DNA of 64,000 nt from Lactobacillus kimbladii. GTDB lineage: Bacteria > Bacillota > Bacilli > Lactobacillales > Lactobacillaceae. Both the position numbers and the translations under genes were made by a program. Location of the stretch: NCBI RefSeq assembly GCF_000970755.1, contig NZ_KQ034007.1, positions 1,477,808 through 1,541,807 on the forward strand. The letters are read 5' to 3'. The notes below the pieces were generated by a model. That model searched no databases, was not told the origin of the DNA, and saw only the letters and a list, made by a program, of their open reading frames with translations. This document shows, piece after piece, positions 1-8,502 of this stretch; positions within the stretch are counted from its first letter, which is position 1, and every line of letters starts with the position of its first letter.

Positions 1-303
1 AGACACAGCTATAGCATGAGAAAGTATGATGTCGAGCCAGTTTTCGGGCATTTGAAGAACGTCTTTGGCATGCGTCGAACCCATTTAAGAGGGAAAAAGA
101 AGGTAGAAACCGATGTTGGAATAGCCTTCATGATGATGAATTTAAGCAAATATTGGCACAGAAGATGGCCTAAGGACCATTCTTTTTTATTCAAGAATAA
201 AAAGAGACAGAAAAAGACGATCAAATTAAGAGTTAAATTGATCGTCTTTTGTTATCTGGGAGTTAGTTTTTTCCCAGACACTTTTGCTTACCTATTTTAT
301 TAA
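1..303 (+). CDS. IS1182-like transposase, C-terminal part (5' end outside window)
   Basis: The reading frame is open from the first base and continues to a stop at 301-303, so this is the tail of a longer gene. The segment around EPVFGHLKN, then HLRGKKKVE and the run ending MMNLSKYW, matches the last conserved block of IS1182-type DDE transposases, including the catalytic-region Glu of the EP(V/I)FG motif. The last ~35 codons are basic and low in complexity, and they run through a strong hairpin at 212-250, so the true element end may lie before the stop. The stop overlaps the 3' end of convergent alr by four bases, which puts the insertion sequence directly beside alr. Whether the element is complete cannot be judged from this window. 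Confidence 0.75.
   Translation, partial: RHSYSMRKYDVEPVFGHLKNVFGMRRTHLRGKKKVETDVGIAFMMMNLSKYWHRRWPKDHSFLFKNKKRQKKTIKLRVKLIVFCYLGVSFFPDTFAYLFY
212..250. terminator. Hairpin terminator between alr and the transposase
   Basis: Arms AAAAGACGATCAA and TTGATCGTCTTTT are perfect complements around a short AT loop, with T-rich flank on both strands. It would end alr transcripts on the minus strand and the transposase on the plus strand. A second, smaller hairpin (TCTGGGA / TCCCAGA, about 255-281) lies between it and alr. Confidence 0.75.
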
Positions 304-1427
304 TTATAGTATTTCCGCGGCAAACGATCATCAAGCAAACAGGCAACTTCATAATGAATGCTATCAACATAGTCTGCTGCCTTTTTGATACTGTTTGGTG
401 CATCTGGATCATTGGAAATCAAAATCACTTTGGTTCCTACTGCCATTTTGCAAGGCAATTTAACCATTAGCTGATCCATGCAAACGCGCCCAACAATAGG
501 ACAATATTCAGACCCCACCTTAATTTTAAAGCCCTGAAACTTACGTATGAAGCCATCCGCATAACCAACTGGTATCGTCCCGATAATCTCATCTTGGTCA
601 GCAATATAAGTTGAACCATAACCTACGCCCTGTCCCTTATGAATGGTATGAACCTGCACTAATTCACTAACAAAGGACATTGCTGGCTTTAATTTAATTG
701 CGGTTTTTAATTCCGAGCCTGCTGGATTTGATGAAGGGTTTAAGCCATAAATCCCAATACCAAAACGAACTAAATCACTGTGAACCTTCTTATTAAAAAC
801 ACTAGCTGCAGTGTTATCAACGTGAATCCATCTCGGCTTTAACTTCAATAATTTTTTAAAATGTGCGAAACGGTCAACTTGATTCAGAAAGTAGGAATCA
901 TCATTGCTGTCAGCTGAAGCGAAATGGGTAAACATTCCTTCAACATTAAAATTTGAATTATTTAGTAAAAAATCGTTTGCTGCAATAAATTCGTCATCTT
1001 CGCTAAAGCCAATGCGACCCATGCCAGAATCCACCGCTAAGTGAATTTTTAATTGCAAGTGATTCTGACTTAGTTCTGCTTCAGAATCTTGTAACCATTT
1101 TAAGTTAGGAACTGTCAAAGAAATATCATTGACAGCTGCTAGCGAAGCATATTTTACGGGAGTCACTCCCAAAACCAGAATTGGCTGAATAATTCCAGCT
1201 CTTCGCAATTCTAACGCTTCGTCTAAAATAGCAACGCAAAAACCACTGACACCAACTTTGACTGCTTCTTGAGCAACTCGTACTGCACCATGACCGTATG
1301 CATTTGCTTTAACTACAGCAAACAGCTTTTGATCAGGTCTTAAATGTTTAATTTCTTCTTTAATATTTTGTCTGATTGCAGCTAAATCAACATATACTGC
1401 TGCAGGTCTGTGAATTCCAGGAATCAT
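300..1427 (-). CDS. alr: Alanine racemase
   Basis: PLP-dependent interconversion of L- and D-alanine in the cytoplasm, supplying D-Ala for peptidoglycan and teichoic acids. The 375-residue length is normal for the family. The PLP lysine is in [10 protein letters not shown] (K40) and the second catalytic residue, Tyr, in GYGSTY (Y270); the C-terminal beta domain carries GRVCMDQ. The start follows a GGAG site, and the gene begins two bases after the acpS stop, so acpS and alr are one transcript. This acpS-alr pairing is common in lactobacilli. A terminator follows at 212-250. Confidence 0.97.
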   Translation of the reverse strand: MIPGIHRPAAVYVDLAAIRQNIKEEIKHLRPDQKLFAVVKANAYGHGAVRVAQEAVKVGVSGFCVAILDEALELRRAGIIQPILVLGVTPVKYASLAAVNDISLTVPNLKWLQDSEAELSQNHLQLKIHLAVDSGMGRIGFSEDDEFIAANDFLLNNSNFNVEGMFTHFASADSNDDSYFLNQVDRFAHFKKLLKLKPRWIHVDNTAASVFNKKVHSDLVRFGIGIYGLNPSSNPAGSELKTAIKLKPAMSFVSELVQVHTIHKGQGVGYGSTYIADQDEIIGTIPVGYADGFIRKFQGFKIKVGSEYCPIVGRVCMDQLMVKLPCKMAVGTKVILISNDPDAPNSIKKAADYVDSIHYEVACLLDDRLPRKYYN

Positions 1428-1429
1428 GT

Positions 1430-1783
1430 TTATTTCTCCAAAACAATTAATGTAACTATTTCATGCCGATCATGAGTAATACTAGGAAAAATTTTGCCAT
1501 CAAATTTAGCGGAAGTAGTAATTGGATGCCCCAATTTATCCCACAACGTTTCTACATCCTGCAAGCCAATGCCTTTACCAAAGCCTGTTCCGATAGCTTT
1601 GACAAAGGATTCCTTGATAGAAAAACGACCACCTAAATATTCCGCTTTACGTCTACCTGAGAGTTTTTGATACTGCTCGAATTCTTTGGGAGTTAATACT
1701 TTACGAGCAAAATTATCCCCTCTGGCAATGATTTTTTCTACACGTTCAACTTCAATGGCATCAATGCCGACTCCAACAATCAT
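1430..1783 (-). CDS. acpS: Holo-[acyl-carrier-protein] synthase
   Basis: Transfers 4'-phosphopantetheine from CoA to the serine of acyl carrier protein, activating fatty acid synthesis. Both family motifs are present: [12 protein letters not shown] at the N-terminus (Mg-binding D8) and [13 protein letters not shown] (E58). The 117-residue length is standard for the AcpS trimeric class. It starts after a GAGGAAAAG site and runs into alr with a two-base gap. A terminator hairpin (1818-1849) separates it from cshA upstream, so it probably has its own promoter in that short gap, though none stands out. Confidence 0.96.
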   Translation of the reverse strand: MIVGVGIDAIEVERVEKIIARGDNFARKVLTPKEFEQYQKLSGRRKAEYLGGRFSIKESFVKAIGTGFGKGIGLQDVETLWDKLGHPITTSAKFDGKIFPSITHDRHEIVTLIVLEK

Positions 1784-1817
1784 TTTCTTTTCCTCGTAAT
1801 ATCAAAAATATAATACT

Positions 1818-1849
1818 AAAAAAGAGTTGTAAATTGTCACAACTCTTTT
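1818..1849 (-). terminator. Terminator after cshA
   Basis: AAAAGAGTTGT pairs with ACAACTCTTTT over a nine-base loop, followed by a T run on the minus strand. It lies 13 bases past the cshA stop. Confidence 0.85.
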
Positions 1850-1861
1850 TTAGTAAAAACA

Positions 1862-3340
1862 TTAACCTTTTTTATTTTTAATAATAAAATTTCTGCCATT
1901 ACCGGAACGGCGAGAATGGCCTCCACGATAATTGCCACGGCTGCGGTTACGATCACCGCGATAGCCACGACTATTCCTTCCGCGGCTATAATGACCACGG
2001 CCACCACGACCATTACCCTTATACGGCAATGGTTTTTCAGAACTAATTTTGACTTCAACATTTGAAGAATCTTTGGACAAATTCTTCAGAAAAGCTGATA
2101 CCAAGTCAACTGCTGAATAGTTTTCTAACAATTCATTTGCATCATCGGTATATTTGGATAAGTCCTCTTTCATAATTTCTTCAATCTTGGACTTAGCGAC
2201 CTTCAATTGGCCACGTAAGGCTTGATCATCAGATGGTGGACGAAGAGGCGTCATTTTTTTCTTAGTTAACTGCTCAATCGTTCTCATATAACCAATTTCA
2301 TTTGGCGTAACAAAAGTGATGGAACTACCATTTTGACCAGCACGACCAGTACGACCAATGCGGTGAACATAAGAATCAGGGTCTTGGGGGATATCGTAAT
2401 TGTATACATGAGTTACACCGGAAATATCCAAACCACGGGCAGCAACATCTGTTGCCACTAAAATATCTAGTTTACCAGCACGGAACCTCTTTAAAACAGT
2501 AAGTCTGCGAGCCTGGGTCAAATCACCGTGAATTCCCGCTGCATTGTAGCCACGGGCCTGAAGTCCCCTGGTGACTTCGTCAACTCGGCGTTTAGTTCTA
2601 ACAAATACCACTGCCAAATCAGGACTTTCAACATCAATCAAACGGCACATGATGTCAAATTTTTCTGAATCCTTTGCCCGCACAAAGTACTGGTCGATTA
2701 GGTCGGCAGTTAATTCTTTGGTCTTAATGCGCACAATCTCCGGGTTATTCATGAACTTTTCACTAATGTTCAAAATTGGCTTAGGCATTGTGGCACTAAA
2801 TAATAAGGTTTGTTTGCGATTTTTAACGTAACTTAAAATACTTTCAATGTCTTGGATAAAACCCATGTCCAGCATTTCATCAGCTTCATCTAAAACAATG
2901 GTATTAACATTTTCTAAATTAATAGTCTTGCGTTTTAAATGATCAAGTAAACGTCCCGGCGTACCTACTAAAATTGCAGGCACATGGTTCTTAAGGGAAC
3001 GAATTTGCCGACCAATATCAGCACCGCCATATACAACCTGTACACGAGCATTTTCATCGCGCCCCAGCCTGAAAAGCTCTTCCTGAGTTTGAATAGCAAG
3101 CTCACGTGTAGGCTCAATAATCAATGCTTGAATAACCTTATTATGTTTATCTAAATTTTGTAAGATAGGAAGCGCAAACGCTGCAGTCTTACCAGTACCG
3201 GTTTGAGCTTGTCCAATTACATCCTTGCCTGCTAAGGCTAGAGGAATTGTCTGTTCCTGAATCGGTGTTGCTTCTTCGAAGCCTGAACGCTTAATCGCTT
3301 TTAAAAGCTCATCTTTTAATCCTAATTCTGAAAATTTCAC
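1862..3340 (-). CDS. cshA: DEAD-box ATP-dependent RNA helicase
   Basis: RNA helicase of the CshA/DeaD group, acting in mRNA decay and ribosome assembly, especially in the cold. In order: Q motif with PIQEQ, Walker A AQTGTGKT (45-52), PTRELA, TPGRLLDH, the DEAD box, SATMP, then the second RecA domain with ARGLD and HRIGRTGRAG. After about residue 430 comes a basic tail rich in RGG/RGR/RSR repeats, typical of RNA-binding extensions. The 492 residues fit the family. The start codon is GTG, set by an AAGGAG site. It begins 10 bases after murF and is probably co-transcribed with it. Confidence 0.96.
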   Translation of the reverse strand: MKFSELGLKDELLKAIKRSGFEEATPIQEQTIPLALAGKDVIGQAQTGTGKTAAFALPILQNLDKHNKVIQALIIEPTRELAIQTQEELFRLGRDENARVQVVYGGADIGRQIRSLKNHVPAILVGTPGRLLDHLKRKTINLENVNTIVLDEADEMLDMGFIQDIESILSYVKNRKQTLLFSATMPKPILNISEKFMNNPEIVRIKTKELTADLIDQYFVRAKDSEKFDIMCRLIDVESPDLAVVFVRTKRRVDEVTRGLQARGYNAAGIHGDLTQARRLTVLKRFRAGKLDILVATDVAARGLDISGVTHVYNYDIPQDPDSYVHRIGRTGRAGQNGSSITFVTPNEIGYMRTIEQLTKKKMTPLRPPSDDQALRGQLKVAKSKIEEIMKEDLSKYTDDANELLENYSAVDLVSAFLKNLSKDSSNVEVKISSEKPLPYKGNGRGGRGHYSRGRNSRGYRGDRNRSRGNYRGGHSRRSGNGRNFIIKNKKG

Positions 3341-3350
3341 TAAATTCTCC

Positions 3351-4718
3351 TTATCTAAGCCGTTCTACTACTTTTTCCAGGTGCATCCCGTGGGAGCCTT
3401 TCAAAACAACAATGTCGTTCGGCTTAATATCATTTTTTAAATCTGCAATCAATCGTTGCATCTGATCTTGTGGGTAATAATGCAAGTTTTTAGGCTGATA
3501 ACTTTCCTTAAGCGCAGCTGCCAAATGCGCCATTTCTGTACCATATAAATAAACTTCATTAATCACTTGGGGTTCAAGACAATCTGCTAGACCTGCATGA
3601 AGATCAGCTGACCTGTGCCCTAATTCTAACATATCACCCAGAACAGCGATTCGCCGACTACCTGCAGGTACCTGAATTTGACCAAAACTGGTAATTACAG
3701 CACGTACAGCAGTCGGATTGGAATTATAGACATCACTCATGATGTCTTCTCCAACGTCGCCTTTTTCCCATTCCATTCTGTCAGCTGTCGGAGTAAATTT
3801 TTCCAAAGCAGTAGCTATTTCTTCATCACTTTCACCAAAATGCCTGCCAACACAAAGAGCAGAAAGTGCGTTAGAAACATTGTGTTTGCCAATCATCGGA
3901 ATAGTAAATTTATGATCAGAGTTATCAATCGTAAAAGTCGCATGATGCTTGTAGCTACGATAGCCTGTCGCATAGACTGTATCATTTTTGGCAAAACCAA
4001 AAGTAACTTTATTTTGAACTATTTTAGTTGCCCTTTCACGCAGAAGTGGTTCGTCCCCGTTATATATTAGTTCGCCATCTTCACGTAAAAAGTCGGTAAT
4101 TTCCATTTTAGCATCGGCAATTGCTGCACGTGAACCTAAAAATTCAATGTGAGCTTCGCCAATCATCGTAATAACTGTAACGTCCGGATGGGTCAATTCA
4201 CTTAGTTGATGCAGTTGTCCAGCATGATCCATACCCATTTCTAAAACCAAAATTTCTGTATTTGGTTTCATGTCTAAAATAGTCATGGGAACGCCAATTT
4301 CATTATTAAAGTTGGCATCAGTTTTATGAACATTAAATCTCTTCGCTAAAACAGCTGCCGTCATATCTTTAGTAGTGGTTTTACCATTTGATCCAGTAAT
4401 ACCAACAACAGTGGGGTTAACCTTATTTAAGTAGTACTGTGCCAGTTGCTGCATGCTAGTTAACGGATCATCAACTTCTAAAACTGCAATACTATCAGGT
4501 TTATTAGGGTGGCCCTTTTGCCACAATGTAGCACTTGCCCCATTGCTAATTGCACTATTGATAAAATCATGACCGTCTCTATCGCCCTTTAGCGGTACAA
4601 ATAAGCCGCCTGCAGCGATTTTTCTAGAATCAAAGGCAACAGAAGTAATAACGGTCTGATCATTGCCTTCACACTTTGAATTTATTGCTTTGGCTATCTC
4701 TGCCAGTTGCATTTTCAT
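3351..4718 (-). CDS. murF: UDP-N-acetylmuramoyl-tripeptide--D-alanyl-D-alanine ligase
   Basis: Adds D-Ala-D-Ala to UDP-MurNAc-tripeptide, the last cytoplasmic step of the peptidoglycan pentapeptide. Mur ligase architecture is complete: N-terminal domain (1-~100), central ATPase with GITGSNGKTTT (K113), and C-terminal domain with the VLGDMLELG stretch typical of MurF and a terminal VLKGSHGMHLE. The 455 residues match the family. The ATG follows GGAG with normal spacing. It stands upstream of cshA in the same direction; with alr nearby, the block covers D-alanine supply and use. Confidence 0.97.
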   Translation of the reverse strand: MKMQLAEIAKAINSKCEGNDQTVITSVAFDSRKIAAGGLFVPLKGDRDGHDFINSAISNGASATLWQKGHPNKPDSIAVLEVDDPLTSMQQLAQYYLNKVNPTVVGITGSNGKTTTKDMTAAVLAKRFNVHKTDANFNNEIGVPMTILDMKPNTEILVLEMGMDHAGQLHQLSELTHPDVTVITMIGEAHIEFLGSRAAIADAKMEITDFLREDGELIYNGDEPLLRERATKIVQNKVTFGFAKNDTVYATGYRSYKHHATFTIDNSDHKFTIPMIGKHNVSNALSALCVGRHFGESDEEIATALEKFTPTADRMEWEKGDVGEDIMSDVYNSNPTAVRAVITSFGQIQVPAGSRRIAVLGDMLELGHRSADLHAGLADCLEPQVINEVYLYGTEMAHLAAALKESYQPKNLHYYPQDQMQRLIADLKNDIKPNDIVVLKGSHGMHLEKVVERLR

Positions 4719-4806
4719 CTTTTTATCTCCTAGCCGAAAAGAGTTTTTTGCTAAAGTATTAATTATACTCCTTATTTAAGTAGTATAACAATTATGCTTT
4801 ACATAA

Positions 4807-4835
4807 AAAAGCAGCCCCAATGGGACTGCCTTCCA
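4807..4835 (-). terminator. Terminator after rpmE2
   Basis: On the minus strand GGCAGTCCC and GGGGCTGC form a GC-rich stem followed by six T residues. It lies 15 bases past the rpmE2 stop. Confidence 0.85.
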
Positions 4836-4849
4836 CCAGATTGAAGATA

Positions 4850-5098
4850 TTACTTGTTGTTCATGCCATACTTCTTGTTGAACTTTTCGATTCGGCCATC
4901 GGCCTGAGCAAACTTTTGCTTGCCAGTGTAAAATGGGTGAGAATCTGAAGTGATTTCAACACGAACTAGTGGGTAAGTTTTACCTTCATAATCCACTGTT
5001 TCTTTTGGCTTCAATGTTGAACCAGCAACAAATTTAGCACCAGTTGCTGAATCCATAAAGACTACTTGTTGGTAATCTGGATGAATATCTTGTTTCAT
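4850..5098 (-). CDS. rpmE2: 50S ribosomal protein L31 type B
   Basis: Large-subunit ribosomal protein bridging the subunits. The 82-residue protein begins KQDIHPDYQ and contains [13 protein letters not shown], typical of type B L31. It has no cysteines at all, so it is the zinc-free (C-minus) paralog that in other Firmicutes replaces the zinc form when zinc is short. It is a single-gene unit with its own terminator. A small inverted repeat sits just upstream of the Shine-Dalgarno site and may matter for translation control. Confidence 0.95.
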   Translation of the reverse strand: MKQDIHPDYQQVVFMDSATGAKFVAGSTLKPKETVDYEGKTYPLVRVEITSDSHPFYTGKQKFAQADGRIEKFNKKYGMNNK

Positions 5099-5116
5099 AT
5101 TTATTACTCCTTTGCC

Positions 5117-5137
5117 ATGACTCCTATTTCAAGTCAT
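5117..5137 (-). promoter_or_regulatory. Inverted repeat in the rpmE2 leader
   Basis: ATGACT and AGTCAT are perfect 6-base arms around a nine-base loop, about 20 bases upstream of the rpmE2 start and next to its AAAGGAG site. L31 genes in Firmicutes are known to carry autoregulatory leaders; whether this is one is an inference from position only. Confidence 0.3.
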
Positions 5138-5213
5138 AGATTAATCGATTAACGTTTAATACCTTATCATCTTTAAAGGCAAAATTCAAGACTTATTTAT
5201 TATAGCAGCTGCA

Positions 5214-6059
5214 TCAATTTAAAACAATGTCGCTCGGCTTAACTTCTTTGCCAAAGTATGGTTTGAGTTCTTTATTGTAATCAGTAGTAAAGAATTTTTT
5301 ATTTACTAATTTAGTAATTTCTTTATTTGTCCAATTTAAAAGAGACTTGTTGCCTTTTTTAACCGCAGGAGAAATGAATTGATTAGGGCCAATATTTTTA
5401 ATTCCAACAGTGTAACTAGGATTCTTCTTTACCCAAGCATAAAGATATGAATTATCATCTGCTAAAGCGGCAGCACGCTTATTTTTAAAAGCGTTAAATT
5501 GCTGCGTTTTGGAGTCAAATTTCAATAAGTCTACACCGCCCTTTTTGGTAAAGTAATTTTCTGCGGTTGTGCCCTTGTTGACAATCAAGTTTTTACCCTT
5601 TAGCTGAGAAGCGCTTGTAATTGGAGCATTCTTAGGAGAAATAACTCCAACTGATACCTTCATGTATGGTTTTGCAAAATCAACGACTTGTTTACGCTCA
5701 GGTGTTTCTGTAAAGTTAGCTAAAACGATATCAGCTTTATTTGAATTAAGAGTATCTACGCGATTATTCGCATTAACCTGGGTAAATTTCACTTTGACAC
5801 CCAAATCCTTAGCCATTTGACGAGCAAGACGGACATCATAACCAAGACGGTTACCATGATCATCAACCCAACCATAAGGAGGCAAATCACCAAACACGGC
5901 AACCCGTAAAACGCCCCGCTTTTTAATCACAGTCACGCTGCTTTCATTCGCATTATTGCTATTATTTTTTGATGACTTGATACCAAAAAATGCGGCAACT
6001 GCAATAATTAAAACTACTAAAACACCAATAATAATATTTCTGCTTTTATTTTTCTTCAT
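5214..6059 (-). CDS. Polar amino acid ABC transporter, substrate-binding protein
   Basis: Extracellular solute receptor of the family 3 binding proteins (glutamine, glutamate/aspartate, cystine, basic amino acids). After a basic start (MKKNKSR) there is one hydrophobic segment at about 8-27 with no lipobox cysteine, so it looks membrane-anchored rather than a lipoprotein. The mature part has RGVLRVAVFGDLPPYGWVD, the family's opening, and later DIVLANFTETPER and a conserved KGTTAENYF. It is the last of four genes (permease, permease, ATPase, receptor), 10 bases after the ATPase. Substrate cannot be read from sequence. Transcription is probably governed by the attenuator at 8209-8271. Confidence 0.9.
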   Translation of the reverse strand: MKKNKSRNIIIGVLVVLIIAVAAFFGIKSSKNNSNNANESSVTVIKKRGVLRVAVFGDLPPYGWVDDHGNRLGYDVRLARQMAKDLGVKVKFTQVNANNRVDTLNSNKADIVLANFTETPERKQVVDFAKPYMKVSVGVISPKNAPITSASQLKGKNLIVNKGTTAENYFTKKGGVDLLKFDSKTQQFNAFKNKRAAALADDNSYLYAWVKKNPSYTVGIKNIGPNQFISPAVKKGNKSLLNWTNKEITKLVNKKFFTTDYNKELKPYFGKEVKPSDIVLN

Positions 6060-6069
6060 TATTTACTCC

Positions 6070-6810
6070 TTAAAAGTCCATACTAGTCAAGAAATCACGA
6101 GCACGATCTGTTTGGGGATGTTCAAAAAACTCTTTACCAGGTGTATTTTCCAAAATTTTGCCCTCTTCTAGAAATAAAACCTGATCTGCTATTTGACGCG
6201 CAAAGTTCATTTCGTGGGTTACGATAATCATTGTCATATGATCAACACGGGATAAATCGGTCATAATTTGTAAAACGCCCCGAACCATCTCGGGATCAAG
6301 AGAAGCTGTAACTTCATCAAACAGCATTACTTCGGGGTGCATGGCCAGTGCTCTGACAATAGCAATTCTTTGTTTTTGTCCACCAGACAATTCTCGAGGA
6401 TAAGTATCAACGTATTTTTCCAATCCTACTCGTTTTAACAGCTGCAGAGCCTCTTTTTTGACTTCTTCTTCAGGTCTTTTTTGCACTTTTACCGGTGCCA
6501 GCAAAATGTTTTCAAGAACGGTAAAGTTAGGGAACAAATCATAACTTTGAAAAACCATGCCAATTTTTTGACGTAAAGCCTGCCAATTTTTAGCATCGTT
6601 CTCAATCTTTTGTCCTTTAAAATAGAGCGAGCCACTTTTAAAATCTTCCAAGCCGTTTAAGCACCTAATTAAAGTACTTTTACCAGAACCGGAAGGACCT
6701 AATAATGTCAGCACTTCACCTTGATGAAGCGTAAAACTAATATCATGTAAAGCTTGCCAATCACCATAAAACTTGTTTAGATGTTCAACGCGTAAAACTT
6801 CTTTTGTCAT
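6070..6810 (-). CDS. Polar amino acid ABC transporter, ATP-binding protein (GlnQ type)
   Basis: Cytoplasmic ATPase driving uptake by the two permeases encoded upstream. Walker A GPSGSGKST (38-46), Q-loop FQSYDLF, signature LSGGQKQR (141-148), Walker B VMLFDE (161-166) and the switch His in VTHEM are all present. The 246 residues and VTASLDPE after Walker B are typical of the GlnQ/HisP group. The start follows AGGTGAG, five bases after the previous stop. Confidence 0.95.
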   Translation of the reverse strand: MTKEVLRVEHLNKFYGDWQALHDISFTLHQGEVLTLLGPSGSGKSTLIRCLNGLEDFKSGSLYFKGQKIENDAKNWQALRQKIGMVFQSYDLFPNFTVLENILLAPVKVQKRPEEEVKKEALQLLKRVGLEKYVDTYPRELSGGQKQRIAIVRALAMHPEVMLFDEVTASLDPEMVRGVLQIMTDLSRVDHMTMIIVTHEMNFARQIADQVLFLEEGKILENTPGKEFFEHPQTDRARDFLTSMDF

Positions 6811-6815
6811 TTATC

Positions 6816-7493
6816 TCACCTGTCCTGCTTTGCTGCTAGCCGTTTAGACCATACTGATAATGGATAATCTATTATGAAATATAAAAAGAAAATCAGACCG
6901 TAAATCCAAAAAACTGCTGTCGGATATTTTTGGTTATTAGCTTCAATAATCTGTTGTCCAATCGCGATGACATCCATAATACTGATCATCATTAGTAAAG
7001 AGGTAGTCTTAATCACTCTTGTAGCCAGATTAATAGTTGCTGGCAACTCAAGCTGCACGGCTTGGGGCAATAAAACGTAGCGAAAAAGTTGCACTTTGCT
7101 CAAACCCAAAGCTAAGCCTGATTCTTTTTGAGCAATAGGAACAGATTCTATTGCTCCACGAACTATATCACTAAACTCAGCAGCAACCCATAGGGCAAAG
7201 GCTAAAACTGCCATCCAACTGGCAGGCCAATTGATGTGAAAACTGCGCGGTAAAATATAGTAGAACAAAAATAATAGTACGATCGTGGGAACTATCCTGA
7301 AAAATTCCAGATATAGCCGCAAAATAAACCGAATTATTTTATTGGGTAAGGTGCGCAATACGCCTAGGAATGTACCTAAAACAAGACCAATAACCAGACT
7401 AACACCTGCAATCCAAACGGAAGTCCACAAGCCTTGTAAAATTCTGCTAAAGTTATTGCCGCTAAAGAAAACATTAATCGCCGAATGTGCCAT
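6816..7493 (-). CDS. Polar amino acid ABC transporter permease
   Basis: Membrane subunit of the His/Glu/Gln/Arg/opine permease family, 225 residues with about five hydrophobic segments. The ATPase-coupling EAA loop is visible as KESGLALGLSKVQLFRYVLLP. It overlaps the preceding permease gene by 20 bases, as is common for paired permeases of this class, and the two probably form a heterodimeric channel. Confidence 0.93.
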   Translation of the reverse strand: MAHSAINVFFSGNNFSRILQGLWTSVWIAGVSLVIGLVLGTFLGVLRTLPNKIIRFILRLYLEFFRIVPTIVLLFLFYYILPRSFHINWPASWMAVLAFALWVAAEFSDIVRGAIESVPIAQKESGLALGLSKVQLFRYVLLPQAVQLELPATINLATRVIKTTSLLMMISIMDVIAIGQQIIEANNQKYPTAVFWIYGLIFFLYFIIDYPLSVWSKRLAAKQDR

Positions 7494-8133
7494 AGCGTAC
7501 CTTCCTTTCTAAATAAGTTAACAGTAAAATAATTGGAATTAAAATAATTGCGTAGGCAATCACCAAAATTAGCAGATACTCATTTGTCCGGTAGTACATT
7601 CCAATTAGGTCCAGAGCTGTATTGGTTAATTCAGGAATAGCAATCACTGAAAAAATGGAAGTCTCTTTAATCAGGAATATGATGTTTGCTGTTAAGGCAG
7701 GCATACTTAGCGCAAAGCCTTGCGGAAAGACAACATAACGGGCCAATTGCAGATTATTCATCCCTAAAGCTTTACCATCATCAATCTGAGTGGCACTGAC
7801 CCCGGCAAAACCTCCTGTAAAACCTTCAGCCATATATGCTCCACCAAGAAATACCAGACCAATAATTCCGCAAGTTTGGGCTGACATTTTTAGTCCAATA
7901 ACTGGAAAAGCATAGTATAGGAAAAACAATTGAATTAATAAAGGTGTATTTCTTGCTAACTCTACATAAGCTGTTATTAGTTGACTCAAAATTGGTACTT
8001 TAAAATATTGGATTAAACTGCAGAAAACTCCCACTACAATAGAAAAAATTATGCCAACAGCAGACAACCAGATAGTCAGTTGAAAAGCTTTTGCAAAAAT
8101 AGGCAAACTTTGATTAATAATTTGCCAGCTCAT
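7474..8133 (-). CDS. Polar amino acid ABC transporter permease, first gene of operon
   Basis: Second permease subunit of the same transporter; 219 residues, about five membrane segments, with the coupling loop DDGKALGMNNLQLARYVVFPQ. I place the start at 8133 rather than at the upstream in-frame codon at 8178, because 8133 follows a perfect GGGGAGG site with seven-base spacing and gives the usual family N-terminus (an aromatic-rich start before the first membrane span). It is preceded by a ~240-base leader with a promoter and an attenuator. Confidence 0.93.
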   Translation of the reverse strand: MSWQIINQSLPIFAKAFQLTIWLSAVGIIFSIVVGVFCSLIQYFKVPILSQLITAYVELARNTPLLIQLFFLYYAFPVIGLKMSAQTCGIIGLVFLGGAYMAEGFTGGFAGVSATQIDDGKALGMNNLQLARYVVFPQGFALSMPALTANIIFLIKETSIFSVIAIPELTNTALDLIGMYYRTNEYLLILVIAYAIILIPIILLLTYLERKVRYGTFGD

Positions 8134-8208
8134 TTTTAACCTCCCCCTGCAGTACTTAAATGGACTCAGAAGTCTCATTATTTGTCACAGTAGTTCTAAC
8201 AAAACAAA

Positions 8209-8271
8209 AGGCCTGCGGATACTTTATTCGCAGGTCCTAAATACTTATTGTTTTAAATTTGAGTGCGAATA
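8209..8271 (-). promoter_or_regulatory. Terminator/antiterminator pair in the ABC transporter leader
   Basis: Read on the minus strand, AGGACCTGCGAA (8238-8227) pairs with the complementary arm ending at 8209 to give an 11-bp stem with one bulge, followed by TTTTGTTTTGTT: an intrinsic terminator inside the leader. The 5' arm includes TGCGAATA (8232-8225), which is a perfect complement of TATTCGCA (8271-8264) further upstream. The two pairings exclude each other, the layout of an antiterminator and terminator. Upstream is a nested hairpin with arms 8328-8341 and 8278-8296 and an inner stem at 8306-8317. No T-box, lysine, SAM or glycine riboswitch consensus was recognised. The ligand or trigger is unknown. 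Confidence 0.6.
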
Positions 8272-8382
8272 CTAAAAGAAACAAATATTTTGCAAATGAT
8301 CTAATGAAATACATTTCTTTTCCAGTCTTTGCATTTGTTTCATTAACTGCACTTCTTTCTAAAACATCTATCAGTGCTTCTT

Positions 8383-8411
8383 ATGCTATGCTTTTACTTA
8401 CTTTTTGTCAA
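8383..8411 (-). promoter_or_regulatory. Promoter of the amino acid ABC transporter operon
   Basis: A perfect -35 TTGACA (8411-8406), 17-base spacer and -10 TAGCAT (8388-8383) on the minus strand. Transcription would start near 8376, giving a leader of about 240 bases. Confidence 0.65.
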
Positions 8412-8458
8412 TAACTTTGCTTAATATTACTCTCATTTTCTATCTTTGGGCTAATAAA

Positions 8459-8482
8459 AAACGCGCTTGATTAAGCGCGTTT
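8459..8482 (-). terminator. Terminator after the dehydrogenase gene
   Basis: AAACGCGCTT pairs with AAGCGCGTTT over a four-base loop, with a T-rich tail on the minus strand, 20 bases past the stop of the gene at 8503-9411. Confidence 0.85.
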
Positions 8483-8502
8483 GGTCTATTTATTTAATCT
8501 TC

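Noticed and set aside
1837-2061. Small hydrophobic frame overlapping the 3' end of cshA
   Set aside because: It is a frame-shifted reading of the repetitive RGG-coding tail; the helicase frame is fully supported.
8209-8411. T-box riboswitch in the amino acid ABC transporter leader
   Set aside because: The sequence GGACCTGCG only loosely resembles the T-box motif; the UGGN bulge and a specifier loop are absent.
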